DNA of 64,000 nucleotides from Chitinophagaceae bacterium PMP191F (GTDB taxonomy: Bacteria > Bacteroidota > Bacteroidia > Chitinophagales > Chitinophagaceae), in assembly GCA_001302245.1 (NCBI GenBank), contig LGYU01000027.1:1-64000 (forward strand), in the 5' to 3' direction. The notes below the pieces were generated by a model, which saw nothing but the letters and a program-made list of their open reading frames with translations, did not search any database and was not told the origin of the DNA. The translations under genes were made by a program, and so were the position numbers. How positions within the stretch are numbered: position 1 is the first letter of the stretch; every line of letters begins with the position of its first letter. This document shows, piece by piece, positions 8,049 through 16,906 of the stretch.

Positions 8049-9383
8049 ATGAAAATTGCTGTTGTAGGAACCGGCTATGTTGGGCTGGTGACAGGCACTT
8101 GTTTTGCAGAAACCGGTAATGACGTGACCTGCGTAGATATAGACAAGTCGAAAGTAGAAAAGCTTTCCAACGGGCAGATCACTATCTACGAACCCGGTCT
8201 GGAAAAACTCTTCATCCGCAACCTGAAAGAAGAAAGACTTCGGTTCACTACCAGCCTTGAAGATGGAATTAAAGATGCCCAGATCATTTTCCTGGCTTTA
8301 CCAACACCTCCGGGTGAAGACGGATCAGCCGACCTCAAATACATCCTGGGTGTGGCAGACCATCTTGGTAAAATTCTGAAAGACTATAAAGTAATTGTAG
8401 ATAAAAGCACTGTACCGGTAGGTACTGCAGAAAAAGTATATGCTGCTATTGCCAAAAACTATAAAGGTGAATTTGATGTGGTATCAAACCCTGAGTTTTT
8501 GCGTGAAGGTGTAGCAGTAGACGATTTTATGAAACCTGATCGTGTGGTGATCGGTGCTACTTCTGAAAGAGCTAATAAAGTAATGGGCGAATTGTATTCT
8601 CCGTTTGTACGCTCTGGAAATCCTATCATTTACATGGATGTACGCTCTGCTGAGCTTACCAAATATGCCGCCAACTCATTTCTGGCTACCAAAATCTCTT
8701 TCATGAACGAGATTGCGCAGTTGTGCGAACGCCTGGGTGCTGATGTAGACATGGTACGTCGTGGTGTAGGTAGCGATGATCGTATCGGAAAACGTTTTCT
8801 TTTCCCCGGTATCGGTTATGGCGGTAGTTGTTTCCCCAAAGACGTACAGGCACTGGTAAAATCTTCTACTGAAGTAAATTACGAATTCCAGATCCTGAAT
8901 GCGGTAATGGATGTGAATGAAAAACAGAAACTGCACCTGCTGCCCAAGATCAGAAAATATTTCAACAACGACCTGAAAGGTAAAAAGTTCGCCCTGTGGG
9001 GATTGGCCTTTAAACCCAATACAGACGATATCCGCGAGGCACCAGCCTTATACATTATAGATGAGCTGACGGCTGCCGGTGCTACTGTAGTAGCTTTTGA
9101 CCCAGAGGCTATCAACAATGTACGCAACCTGATTGGCGATAAAATTGGCTATGCCGAAAATCAGTACGATTGCCTGGATGGCGCTGATGCACTGATCATT
9201 GCTACTGAGTGGAACGAGTTCCGCACTCCTAATTTCCTGAAAATAGTAACAGCGTTGAAAAACAAAGTGATTTTCGATGGTCGCAACCTGTTTGAAACAA
9301 GCGCTATTAAAGAGTTAGGTTTCTATTATGAAAGCATCGGAAGAGCAACTGCTATTCCTACTAACGGTACATTTCAAAAATAA
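8049..9383 (+). CDS. ugd: UDP-glucose 6-dehydrogenase
   Basis: Two-step NAD-dependent oxidation of UDP-glucose to UDP-glucuronate in the cytosol. 444 residues with N-terminal Rossmann motif [10 protein letters not shown] (7-16), [13 protein letters not shown], the DKSTVPVGT segment, the NPEFLREG motif, and the catalytic cysteine in [10 protein letters not shown] (about 257-266), then the C-terminal UDP-binding domain with [15 protein letters not shown]. Directly upstream of the UDP-glucuronate decarboxylase (8 bp gap), so the two would make UDP-xylose together. Confidence 0.94.
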   Translation: MKIAVVGTGYVGLVTGTCFAETGNDVTCVDIDKSKVEKLSNGQITIYEPGLEKLFIRNLKEERLRFTTSLEDGIKDAQIIFLALPTPPGEDGSADLKYILGVADHLGKILKDYKVIVDKSTVPVGTAEKVYAAIAKNYKGEFDVVSNPEFLREGVAVDDFMKPDRVVIGATSERANKVMGELYSPFVRSGNPIIYMDVRSAELTKYAANSFLATKISFMNEIAQLCERLGADVDMVRRGVGSDDRIGKRFLFPGIGYGGSCFPKDVQALVKSSTEVNYEFQILNAVMDVNEKQKLHLLPKIRKYFNNDLKGKKFALWGLAFKPNTDDIREAPALYIIDELTAAGATVVAFDPEAINNVRNLIGDKIGYAENQYDCLDGADALIIATEWNEFRTPNFLKIVTALKNKVIFDGRNLFETSAIKELGFYYESIGRATAIPTNGTFQK

Positions 9384-9391
9384 ACTGTAGC

Positions 9392-10375
9392 ATGGCACGT
9401 AAAAGAGTTCTGATTACCGGCGCTGCCGGGTTCCTTGGATCACACCTGTGCGATCGATTTATCAAAGAGGGTTTCCATGTTATAGGAATGGACAACCTGA
9501 TCACCGGTGATCTCCGCAATATTGAGCATTTGTTTAAACTGGAACAGTTTGAATTTTATCATCATGATGTTTCCAAATTCATTCATGTACCCGGTGAACT
9601 GCATTATATCCTGCATTTTGCATCTCCTGCCAGCCCCATTGATTACCTCAAGATCCCTATTCAGACACTGAAAGTAGGTTCATTGGGTATCCATAACTGT
9701 CTTGGTTTGGCCAAAGCAAAAAAAGCAAGAGTGATCATTGCATCTACTTCTGAAATTTATGGTGATCCGCTGGTACATCCGCAGAATGAAGAATACTGGG
9801 GTAATGTAAACCCGGTTGGTCCTCGCGGTGTGTATGACGAAGCCAAGCGTTTCCAGGAAGCAATGACCATGGCCTACCACAATTTCCATGGCCTTGAAAC
9901 ACGCATCGTTCGCATCTTCAACACATACGGTCCGCGCATGCGCCTCAACGACGGAAGAGCATTACCTGCATTCATCGGTCAGGCTTTACGTGGAGAAGAT
10001 CTTACTGTGTTTGGTGATGGTTCACAAACACGCAGCTTCTGCTATGTGGATGACCTGGTAGATGGTATTTATCGTTTGCTGATGAGTGATTATCACTTAC
10101 CGGTTAATATTGGCAACCCCAACGAGATCACACTGAAAGAATTTGCTGAAGAAGTGATTGCTTTAACCGGCACCAATCAGAAGATAGTATATAAACCTTT
10201 GCCCGTAGATGATCCGAAACAAAGACAACCGGACATTACACGTGCAAAAGAAGTACTGGGATGGGAACCCAAAGTAAGCCGTAAGGAAGGATTAAAAGTT
10301 ACTTACGAATACTTTAAATCACTGCCCCAGGAAGATTGGTTTAAACAACCGAAAGAGTTTGTAAGCAATAAATAG
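9392..10375 (+). CDS. uxs: UDP-glucuronate decarboxylase (UDP-xylose synthase)
   Basis: Extended SDR-family enzyme, 327 residues, converting UDP-glucuronate to UDP-xylose. It has GAAGFLGSH (10-18) for NAD binding, the [11 protein letters not shown] motif characteristic of UDP-xylose synthases, STSEIYGDP with the catalytic Thr/Ser, the YDEAKRFQE catalytic Tyr/Lys, and the [13 protein letters not shown] sugar-binding stretch. It follows ugd by 8 bp, which supports a coupled UDP-Glc to UDP-GlcA to UDP-Xyl route. The next gene is separated by 88 bp containing a 14-bp inverted repeat. Confidence 0.93.
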   Translation: MARKRVLITGAAGFLGSHLCDRFIKEGFHVIGMDNLITGDLRNIEHLFKLEQFEFYHHDVSKFIHVPGELHYILHFASPASPIDYLKIPIQTLKVGSLGIHNCLGLAKAKKARVIIASTSEIYGDPLVHPQNEEYWGNVNPVGPRGVYDEAKRFQEAMTMAYHNFHGLETRIVRIFNTYGPRMRLNDGRALPAFIGQALRGEDLTVFGDGSQTRSFCYVDDLVDGIYRLLMSDYHLPVNIGNPNEITLKEFAEEVIALTGTNQKIVYKPLPVDDPKQRQPDITRAKEVLGWEPKVSRKEGLKVTYEYFKSLPQEDWFKQPKEFVSNK

Positions 10376-10405
10376 GAACACCACATATTGCTGATTTTGA
10401 GATAG

Positions 10406-10446
10406 GAGGGATTTTAAGACTTGCATTGCAGCTCTTAAAATCCCTC
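10406..10446. promoter_or_regulatory. Perfect 14-bp inverted repeat within the operon
   Basis: Arms GAGGGATTTTAAGA (10406-10419) and its exact complement (10433-10446) flank a 13-nt loop in the gap between uxs and the next dehydrogenase. There is no U-run after it on the plus strand, so it does not look like a standard intrinsic terminator. It could be an RNA-stability or processing hairpin, an attenuator, or a protein-binding dyad. It lies 17 bp before the next ATG. Confidence 0.7.
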
Positions 10447-10463
10447 AAGTATAAAATCCCGGA

Positions 10464-11729
10464 ATGGCCAATATGTACGAAGCATTAGTGAATAAGAAAG
10501 CATCGCTTGCCGTAATTGGACTGGGCTATGTAGGCCTGCCGCTGGCGTATGCTTTTGCAGAAAGGATCAATGTAATTGGTTTTGATATCAACAGGCAGCA
10601 TGTTGAAGACCTGCAGCAACAGGCTAAAACGAAAAAAGCGGAGATTGTTTTTACAAATGATACCGCGATGCTGTCCAACGCAAAGTTCTTTATCATTACT
10701 GTTCCCACACCGGTAGACAGGTACAATATACCCGATCTGAAACCTTTGATGAGTGCATCCGAAACGGTTGGAAAAGCTTTGACAAAAGGAAGCTATGTGG
10801 TATACGAATCCACTACCTACCCGGGTTGTACAGAAGAAGATTGCTTACCGGTACTGGAAAAATATTCCGGTCTGCACCTGGCAGAAGATTTTAAACTGGG
10901 GTATTCACCGGAACGTATCAACCCCGGCGATCAGCAACATACGCTGCAGACTGTAGTGAAAGTAGTATCAGGCTCTGATGACACGGCACTACAGGAAATT
11001 TCAAAAGTGTATGAGCTGGTAGTAAAGGCCGGAGTGTACAAAGCACCTTCCATTAAAGTGGCGGAAGCATCAAAGATTGTGGAGAACACCCAACGTGACC
11101 TCAACATTGCATTGATGAATGAACTGTCACTGATCTTTGACCGCATGGGGCTGAATACATACGAGGTGATCGAAGCGGCGGGTAGCAAATGGAATTTCCT
11201 GAAATTTCATCCCGGCCTGGTGGGTGGTCATTGTATAGGTGTAGATCCTTATTATCTTACCTACAAAGCTGCCTCACTGGGGTATGATTCACGGGTAATT
11301 GCTGCCAGCCGTTACATTAACGACGATATGGCCCGGTATGTGGCCAGAAAGATCATCACACATGTATTCAGGCATTCAGGCAACCCGCGTGTACTGGTAA
11401 AAGGTGTTACATTTAAAGAAAATGTACACGATATCAGAAATTCGAAGATTGTTGATACCGTAAAAGAACTATTGCTTTTTCATATAGAAGTGGATGTAGA
11501 AGATCCTTTTGCAAAAGCTGCAGATGTATACCGTGAGTATGGTTTACAGCTTTCGGAACATGCAGCAGATAAAAAATACGATGCGGTGGTCATTACAGTA
11601 CCGCATGCGCCTTACCTGCAACTGGATGATGCTTATTTTGCATCCATAACCAATGAAGAAGCATTGGTGGTAGACCTGAAAGGGATTTACAGAAACAATA
11701 TTACAAGCAGAAAATACTGGAGTTTATAA
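10464..11729 (+). CDS. Nucleotide sugar dehydrogenase, WbpO/TviB (VipA) type
   Basis: NAD-dependent oxidation of a UDP-N-acetylhexosamine (GlcNAc or GalNAc) at C6 to the uronic acid. 421 residues; MYEALVNKKASLAVIGLGYVG at the N-terminus is typical of the WbpO/TviB/VipA subgroup. The Rossmann motif GLGYVGLPLA, the SPERINPGD motif and the catalytic Cys in GGHCIGVDPYYL are present, with a C-terminal domain KGVTFKENVHDIRNSK. It is clearly distinct from ugd earlier in the operon, so the cluster makes two kinds of uronic acid. Start taken at the ATG at 10464; the ATG 9 nt later is also plausible. Confidence 0.9.
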   Translation: MANMYEALVNKKASLAVIGLGYVGLPLAYAFAERINVIGFDINRQHVEDLQQQAKTKKAEIVFTNDTAMLSNAKFFIITVPTPVDRYNIPDLKPLMSASETVGKALTKGSYVVYESTTYPGCTEEDCLPVLEKYSGLHLAEDFKLGYSPERINPGDQQHTLQTVVKVVSGSDDTALQEISKVYELVVKAGVYKAPSIKVAEASKIVENTQRDLNIALMNELSLIFDRMGLNTYEVIEAAGSKWNFLKFHPGLVGGHCIGVDPYYLTYKAASLGYDSRVIAASRYINDDMARYVARKIITHVFRHSGNPRVLVKGVTFKENVHDIRNSKIVDTVKELLLFHIEVDVEDPFAKAADVYREYGLQLSEHAADKKYDAVVITVPHAPYLQLDDAYFASITNEEALVVDLKGIYRNNITSRKYWSL

Positions 11730-11731
11730 TA

Positions 11732-12796
11732 ATGAGCGCATTTACAAAAACAATCATGGTAACAGGCGGTGCCGGTTTTATCGGCTCACACGTAATACGC
11801 CTGTTTGTAAACAAGTATCCCGCATACTTAATTGTAAACCTGGATGCATTGACCTATGCAGGCAACCTGGAAAATCTGAAAGATATACAGGATGCTCCTA
11901 ACTATAAATTTGAGAAGGCAGACATTACAGATGAAAAGGCCATTGATGGTCTGTTTGAACAATACAAGTTCGACGGCGTGATCCACCTGGCAGCAGAAAG
12001 CCATGTAGACCGTTCTATTATGGACCCGCTGGCCTTTGTAAAAACCAATGTGCTGGGTACAGCCACCCTGTTGAATGCCGCCCGTAAATTCTGGCGCAAT
12101 AACCTGGAAGGAAAACGGTTCTACCATGTATCTACCGATGAGGTATATGGTTCACTGGGAGCCGAAGGCTTCTTCACAGAAGAAACGCCTTATGATCCCC
12201 GGTCACCATACTCTGCATCCAAAGCATCTTCAGACCATTTTGTAATGGCCTATTATCATACTTATGGTTTGCCGGTGGTAATGAGCAACTGTTCCAACAA
12301 CTACGGTTCTCATCACTTTCCCGAAAAGCTGATACCGTTAATGATCAATAATATCAAAAACAGCAAACCATTACCAGTGTATGGCAAAGGTGAAAATGTG
12401 CGCGACTGGTTGTTTGTAGAAGATCATGCACGGGCTATTGATGTTATTTTTCACGAAGGTAAAACCGGTGATAAATATAATGTAGGCGGCTTTAATGAAT
12501 GGACCAATATTGACCTGGTACACCTGCTGTGTAAGATCATGGATAAAAAACTGGGCAGGGCAGAAGGGACTTCTGCGGGTTTGATCACGTATGTGAAAGA
12601 CAGACCAGGGCATGATTTGCGCTATGCTATTGATGCTACCAGGCTAAATAAAGAGCTGGGCTGGAAACCTTCCCTGCAGTTTGAAGAAGGACTGGAAAAA
12701 ACAGTAGATTGGTACCTGCAGAACGAAGATTGGGTAAAACATGTTACCTCTGGCGATTACCAGAATTATTATACCGATCAGTACGCGAAACGCTAA
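11732..12796 (+). CDS. rfbB: dTDP-glucose 4,6-dehydratase
   Basis: NAD-dependent SDR enzyme converting dTDP-glucose to dTDP-4-keto-6-deoxyglucose. 354 residues with GGAGFIGSHV (11-20), DALTYAGNLENL, AAESHVDRSI, VSTDEVYG carrying the Thr-Asp-Glu catalytic set, YSASKASSDHF with Tyr/Lys, and NCSNNYGSHHFPEKLIP substrate-binding residues. All catalytic positions appear intact. It starts 2 bp after the preceding stop, so it is translationally coupled. The gap after it is a heptamer array rather than ordinary sequence. Confidence 0.95.
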   Translation: MSAFTKTIMVTGGAGFIGSHVIRLFVNKYPAYLIVNLDALTYAGNLENLKDIQDAPNYKFEKADITDEKAIDGLFEQYKFDGVIHLAAESHVDRSIMDPLAFVKTNVLGTATLLNAARKFWRNNLEGKRFYHVSTDEVYGSLGAEGFFTEETPYDPRSPYSASKASSDHFVMAYYHTYGLPVVMSNCSNNYGSHHFPEKLIPLMINNIKNSKPLPVYGKGENVRDWLFVEDHARAIDVIFHEGKTGDKYNVGGFNEWTNIDLVHLLCKIMDKKLGRAEGTSAGLITYVKDRPGHDLRYAIDATRLNKELGWKPSLQFEEGLEKTVDWYLQNEDWVKHVTSGDYQNYYTDQYAKR

Positions 12797-12900
12797 TACA
12801 GGTTACAAGTTGTAGGTCATAAGTTATACGTGATAGCGCTTGGATTTACATTGACTATTCACTATTTACTATTGACCCGCTCACCATTCACACAACAACA
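12797..12900 (+). repeat. Two-flavour heptamer array between rfbB and rfbC
   Basis: Starting right after the rfbB stop, 12799-12835 reads in 7-nt steps: AGTTGTA, GGTCATA, AGTTATA. From about 12850 it changes to GACTATT, CACTATT, TACTATT, then CTCACCATTCACAC, ending a few bases before the rfbC ATG. The first flavour matches the array after the ccmB stop (2938-3010, minus strand) and the second matches 14558-14608. The array fills essentially the whole 109-bp gap. Confidence 0.75.
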
Positions 12901-12905
12901 CACTC

Positions 12906-13460
12906 ATGCCATTTATAGAAACAGGAATACAGGGATTAGTAGTATTTGAGCCGAGGGTATTTGAAGACAGTCGTGGTTTCTTTTTTGAATCTTTTAATGA
13001 AAAAACATTTTCAGACCAGGGCATCCCTTTGCCGTTTGTACAGGACAATCAGTCTAAATCCTGCTATGGTGTGATACGCGGTTTACATTACCAGCTTGAT
13101 CCACATGCGCAAAGTAAACTGGTACGGGTGCTGGTAGGAAAGATACTGGATGTGGCAGTGGATATTCGTAAAGGTTCACCCACTTTTGGTAAAGTATATA
13201 GCATTGAATTATCTGCAGAAAATAAAAAGCAATTGTACATCCCCAAAGGATTTGCACATGGTTTTTCAGTACTGAGTGAAACAGCAGAAGTATTGTATAA
13301 ATGCGATGCTTTTTACAGCAAGGAAAGTGAAGGCGGTATTGTGTATAATGATGCTACCCTGAATATAGACTGGCAGATACCTGCAGACAAGGCCATTGTA
13401 TCTGAGAAGGATGTGGTGAATCCCACATTTGTAGATTGCAGAAATAATTTTGTGTTTTAA
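12906..13460 (+). CDS. rfbC: dTDP-4-dehydrorhamnose 3,5-epimerase
   Basis: Cupin-fold epimerase producing dTDP-4-keto-L-rhamnose. 184 residues, usual length for the family. Visible signatures: DSRGFFFESFNEKTF near the N-terminus, QDNQSKSCYGVIRGLHYQ with the catalytic His, ILDVAVDIRKGSPTFGK, and the KGFAHGFSVLSE metal-like cupin motif, then VLYKCDAFYSKESEGGI with the catalytic Tyr. Second of the three rhamnose genes; it acts on the rfbB product and feeds rfbD. Confidence 0.94.
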   Translation: MPFIETGIQGLVVFEPRVFEDSRGFFFESFNEKTFSDQGIPLPFVQDNQSKSCYGVIRGLHYQLDPHAQSKLVRVLVGKILDVAVDIRKGSPTFGKVYSIELSAENKKQLYIPKGFAHGFSVLSETAEVLYKCDAFYSKESEGGIVYNDATLNIDWQIPADKAIVSEKDVVNPTFVDCRNNFVF

Positions 13461-13505
13461 GTTATTGTTTTTGTAAAGGATCATAGTGGTTCAAAACCTT
13501 ATAAT

Positions 13506-14390
13506 ATGTCAAAACCAGTTGTTCTTGTTACAGGTGCCAACGGTCAGCTAGGAAAAGAGTTGCGGGTTTTGGCTGATGCGTATGCCCAGTTCTCTTTTTT
13601 GTTTGTAACACGTGAAGAACTGCCTGTTGAACAACCTGAACGGGTAAAAGCATTTTTTAATACACACCGGCCGTCATATTGTATTAATTGTGCAGCGTAT
13701 ACTGCGGTAGATAAAGCCGAGGCAGAGAAAGAACGTGCGTTTGCAGTAAATGGTGATGCGGTGGGTATACTGGCTATGGCCAGCCTGGAAACAGGCTGTA
13801 AGTTCATTCATGTATCAACCGACTATGTATTTGATGGTACTTCCTCTGTACCTTATACAGAAACCACCCCTACCAACCCGGTCAATGCATACGGACTTTC
13901 CAAACTGAAAGGTGAAGCACTGGGATTGTTATATAATCCGGAAACGATCATTGTACGTACAGCCTGGGTGTACTCAGCATTTGGTAACAACTTTGTAAAG
14001 ACCATGCTGCGCCTGATGAAGGACAGACCCGATATCAATGTGGTGAACGACCAGATAGGAGCGCCTACATACGCAGCAGATCTTGCGCTGGCGCTGATGC
14101 TGATGGTAAGCAAACATCAATGGGATGCTACCACGTGGCAGCCGGGTGTATATCATTACAGCAATACCGGTCGCATTAGCTGGTACGAATTTGCTGTAGC
14201 GATCAAAGAATTGTCAGGCAGTAGCTGCAATGTGCATCCTATCCCAACTTCACAGTATCCTACGCCCGCAAAAAGACCTTCTTTTTCTTTACTGAATACA
14301 GAAAAGATACAGGCTGCATATAACCTGCAGATCCCTGAATGGAAAGACGGCCTGGTGCGTTGCCTGGAGAGAATAAAAGAGCAGGGGTAA
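13506..14390 (+). CDS. rfbD: dTDP-4-dehydrorhamnose reductase
   Basis: SDR-family reductase completing dTDP-L-rhamnose synthesis. 294 residues with GANGQLGKEL (10-19), NCAAYTAVDKAE, STDYVFDG, PVNAYGLSKLKGE with the YxxxK pair, and RTAWVYSAFGNNFVKTM. Order rfbB-rfbC-rfbD matches many rhamnose clusters, but the thymidylyltransferase rfbA, usually adjacent, is absent from the window. The gap to the glycosyltransferase that follows is a long repeat mosaic. Confidence 0.94.
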   Translation: MSKPVVLVTGANGQLGKELRVLADAYAQFSFLFVTREELPVEQPERVKAFFNTHRPSYCINCAAYTAVDKAEAEKERAFAVNGDAVGILAMASLETGCKFIHVSTDYVFDGTSSVPYTETTPTNPVNAYGLSKLKGEALGLLYNPETIIVRTAWVYSAFGNNFVKTMLRLMKDRPDINVVNDQIGAPTYAADLALALMLMVSKHQWDATTWQPGVYHYSNTGRISWYEFAVAIKELSGSSCNVHPIPTSQYPTPAKRPSFSLLNTEKIQAAYNLQIPEWKDGLVRCLERIKEQG

Positions 14391-14392
14391 TG

Positions 14393-14608
14393 TGCTGATG
14401 TGCGGATCTGAAAATGTGCGAATGGCAATAAGTTTACAAGTTAACAGGAATACTGAAGTCTGAGTGAAGAGACAAGGTTTAAGGAACAAGGTGCAAGGAA
14501 AGCCGCAAACCTGGCAAAACGCTGAACGCCTGATGCAAGGATGCGAGCAGAAATAGCAGTGATCATTCACGACTGGCAATTCACCATTGACCACTCACTA
14601 TTCACAAT
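14393..14608 (+). repeat. Multi-module short-repeat mosaic before glycosyltransferase
   Basis: The entire gap is periodic. 14391-14425 has ~8-nt units TGTGCTGA, TGTGCGGA, TGTGCGAA. 14472-14500 has CAAGGTT, TAAGGAA, CAAGGTG, CAAGGAA. 14535-14555 has GATGCAA and AGCAGAA-like units. 14558-14608 has seven consecutive 7-nt units ending CACCATT, GACCACT, CACTATT and then the ATG of the next gene. Module order CAAGG, AGC, CACTATT is the same as at 3718-3845. Confidence 0.8.
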
Positions 14609-15826
14609 ATGAACCGGAATTGCGATATTATTTGTTTCACACTGTCAAGATGGGATGCAGAAATTTCATCTCCTTCTTTGTCACTGGCAAAAGTATTTGC
14701 ACGGAATAACCGTGTGTTTTACATTGATCATCCTTATTCGTGGAAAGATTATTTTAAAGAACGTAAGCAACAGGATGTACTGCGTAGAAAAGATGCTTTG
14801 CTGCATGGAAAAAATATATATACCAATCCATCCAGTCTGCCTGCCAATTTAACAGCGGTAACACCTGAACTGACCTTGCCCATCAATTTTCTTCCTGCAG
14901 GATCTCTGTATAACGCACTTGCAGCCTACAATGATAAAAAGGTGCTGAAAGTGATCCGCAGGGTAATCAGAGATTACAATATCAAAGACTTTATTTATAT
15001 CAATTTCTTCGATCCTTATTTTGTACGTAAACTACCTGCTGATATTAAGCCGCTGCGGAGTGTGTATCAATCTATGGATGATATTTCGCAGGTAGCCTAT
15101 TCAAACAGGCATGGTACAAGACTGGAAGAAGAGATCATCCGCAACTTTGATTACACACTTTGTACGTCAAAAGAATTGACCAGGCTGGGATCAAGGTTTA
15201 CACCCAATGCGCATTTTCATCCCAATGCAGCAGATGCTGATAATTTCCGTAAAGCTGCTACTGAGGTATTGCCTAAACCGGTCGAGTTGCAGAATATTAC
15301 GCAAAAGATCATTGGTTATACCGGTAGTATAGAGTATCGCTCAGATTTTGAATTGCTGAAAAGAGTTGCTGAATACCACCACGACAAAATATTATTCTTC
15401 ATAGGTCCTATACAAGGCACCGGTCCTTCTGACGTAGGGCTGGATAAAATGCCCAACGTAATTTTTGCGGGTCCGCGCAAGATTACTGAACTGCCCAATT
15501 ACCTGCAGTATTTTGATTGTGTGCTGATCCCTTTCAGAAAGACCACACTTACCAAAAGTATTTATCCGCTGAAGATCAACGAATATCTTTCTGCCGGTAA
15601 ACCCGTTATTGCTACACATTTTTCGGAAGATATCTATTCATTCAACAACGTAGCGTATGTGGTAGATTCAGATGAGGAATTTATCCATGCCATTGACACA
15701 GCCATTGCAGAAGACAATGCCGAACGCAGGAAAGCGCGTATGCAGGTAGCAGATCAGAACACCTGGGTGGCCAGGGTAGAACAGTTCTGGGACATCATTG
15801 AACCCGAACCGAAGGCTAATGTATAG
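14609..15826 (+). CDS. Glycosyltransferase (GT-B fold, group 1-like)
   Basis: 405 residues, cytosolic, no membrane segments. The N-terminal half begins with a TuaH-like layout (DIICFTLSRWDAEISSPSL, FYIDHPYSWKDYFKER). The C-terminal half has IIGYTGSIEYRSDFELLKRV, a nucleotide-sugar-binding region, and IYPLKINEYLSAGKPVIATHF, where KINEYLSAGKPVIA is the classical GT4/GT1 donor-site motif with the conserved Glu. It is the only glycosyltransferase next to the sugar-nucleotide genes, so it may add rhamnose, xylose or a uronic acid to a surface glycan. Donor and acceptor are unknown. Confidence 0.85.
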   Translation: MNRNCDIICFTLSRWDAEISSPSLSLAKVFARNNRVFYIDHPYSWKDYFKERKQQDVLRRKDALLHGKNIYTNPSSLPANLTAVTPELTLPINFLPAGSLYNALAAYNDKKVLKVIRRVIRDYNIKDFIYINFFDPYFVRKLPADIKPLRSVYQSMDDISQVAYSNRHGTRLEEEIIRNFDYTLCTSKELTRLGSRFTPNAHFHPNAADADNFRKAATEVLPKPVELQNITQKIIGYTGSIEYRSDFELLKRVAEYHHDKILFFIGPIQGTGPSDVGLDKMPNVIFAGPRKITELPNYLQYFDCVLIPFRKTTLTKSIYPLKINEYLSAGKPVIATHFSEDIYSFNNVAYVVDSDEEFIHAIDTAIAEDNAERRKARMQVADQNTWVARVEQFWDIIEPEPKANV

Positions 15827-15883
15827 ATGAGTAAATATGCTGGTGTACAGATGCTGTAATTGCAGGACAGGCGACTGTAAAAT

Positions 15884-15918
15884 AAAATGCGGATAAGTCA
15901 TCAACTCATCCGCATTTT
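15884..15918. terminator. Bidirectional intrinsic terminator
   Basis: An 11-bp perfect stem AAAATGCGGAT / ATCCGCATTTT closes a 13-nt loop and ends in T-rich sequence on both strands. It lies between the glycosyltransferase (plus, ending 15826) and the Spy-like gene (minus, ending 15945), as expected for a shared terminator of convergent units. Confidence 0.85.
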
Positions 15919-15944
15919 GGTAAACTATTTTATCTGCACATGTA

Positions 15945-16490
15945 TTAAGGCATTCTTGACCTGGAAGAATCTTTAAACTCTCCTGGTTTTCCCGGACCGT
16001 TGGGACGGCGGAAAGTAGTCATACGGTAAACGATCTCCTTAATAACAGTATCAAATTTCTGGATCTGGTCGGGTTTGCAAAGTGTTCTTACCTGCTGGAA
16101 ATGCCTGAAAGTAAGCATGTCCAGTTTTTGCTGCAGTTCAGATACATGATTATTCACTGCATATACCTGAGAATCAGTAGGGGAAGGTTGTTTTAGCAGG
16201 TCAAAAAATGCTTTTTTGGCTTCGCGGATGGAATCCATCAACGGACGCTGCTGGTTTACCATCGAATCGCGCAATTTCCAGTAGGTCTCTTCCTGCTGTT
16301 TGTCAAACTTCATTTCATTAACCATAAACAGTCCCATTCTTCTTTCCCGTTCGCCGGGTTTCTGGTTGTTGGGAAACGGTTCATGATAGGGCGGCCTTGT
16401 TGACCAAAAGAATGCAAGGGTTACAATATTGGTCAATAACAGGATCACCACCAGTAACAGAAGCCATTTTTGCCTCGGAAATTTCGTCAT
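15945..16490 (-). CDS. Spy/CpxP-like periplasmic stress protein
   Basis: 181 residues with an N-terminal membrane anchor (about 10-29) and a helical, Gln/Lys-rich periplasmic domain with repeated long helices (NEMKFDKQQEETYWKLRD, QKLDMLTFRHFQQVRTL) similar to the LTXXQ Spy/CpxP fold. A Pro-rich C-terminus follows. It overlaps the preceding anti-sigma gene by 4 bp (ATGA), forming a sigma / anti-sigma / Spy-like three-gene unit. Homologues buffer envelope stress or metal binding; the role here is inferred from fold and context. Confidence 0.72.
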   Translation of the reverse strand: MTKFPRQKWLLLLVVILLLTNIVTLAFFWSTRPPYHEPFPNNQKPGERERRMGLFMVNEMKFDKQQEETYWKLRDSMVNQQRPLMDSIREAKKAFFDLLKQPSPTDSQVYAVNNHVSELQQKLDMLTFRHFQQVRTLCKPDQIQKFDTVIKEIVYRMTTFRRPNGPGKPGEFKDSSRSRMP

Positions 16491-16828
16491 GGTTCAACCG
16501 GGTTTTCATCATACACAGGGTAGGTGCTGATAGGGTAATCAGCAGCCACCAGCTGGGTATTTTCAGCGGCAGCGGGTGTTTTACTTTCCGACTGCCACAT
16601 TTGAAGTATAGCTGTAGCGTTAATAATCAGTACAATAGCTGCAAGCGCCAGCGCTAACGCTGGTCTTGTAAGCAGGCGGACCAATGGCCCACCGGAACTT
16701 TCCAGTTCACTATCCATTCTCGCTTTTAACCGGGTATAGAAGAAGGCCGGGGCCTTTGCACGTTGCATGCCATCCAATCCATCAAGGATGCTGTCTATTT
16801 TTCCCGGATTGTTTAATTCGGTTGGCAT
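16487..16828 (-). CDS. Putative anti-sigma factor (single-pass membrane protein)
   Basis: 113 residues: a cytosolic N-terminal domain (NPGKIDSILDGLDGMQRAKA, about 6-45), one membrane helix (about 60-80, ALALALAAIVLIINATAIL) and a short periplasmic tail. No zinc-binding HxxxCxxC motif is present, so it is not a classical ZAS protein. Position between an ECF sigma factor gene and a Spy-like gene, overlapping the latter by 4 bp, argues for sigma-factor control. The call is contextual. Confidence 0.65.
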   Translation of the reverse strand: MPTELNNPGKIDSILDGLDGMQRAKAPAFFYTRLKARMDSELESSGGPLVRLLTRPALALALAAIVLIINATAILQMWQSESKTPAAAENTQLVAADYPISTYPVYDENPVEP

Positions 16829-16906
16829 AAAACAGAATTTATGTGTAAACTAATCTATTTGACGTTAAACGGTAACAAAACATGCGTGCACTACTTATCA
16901 TGTTTA

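Noticed and set aside
12797-14608. Repeated short motifs could be taken for a CRISPR-like or minisatellite array
   Set aside because: Units are 7-8 nt, degenerate and contiguous with no spacers, and no cas genes are present.
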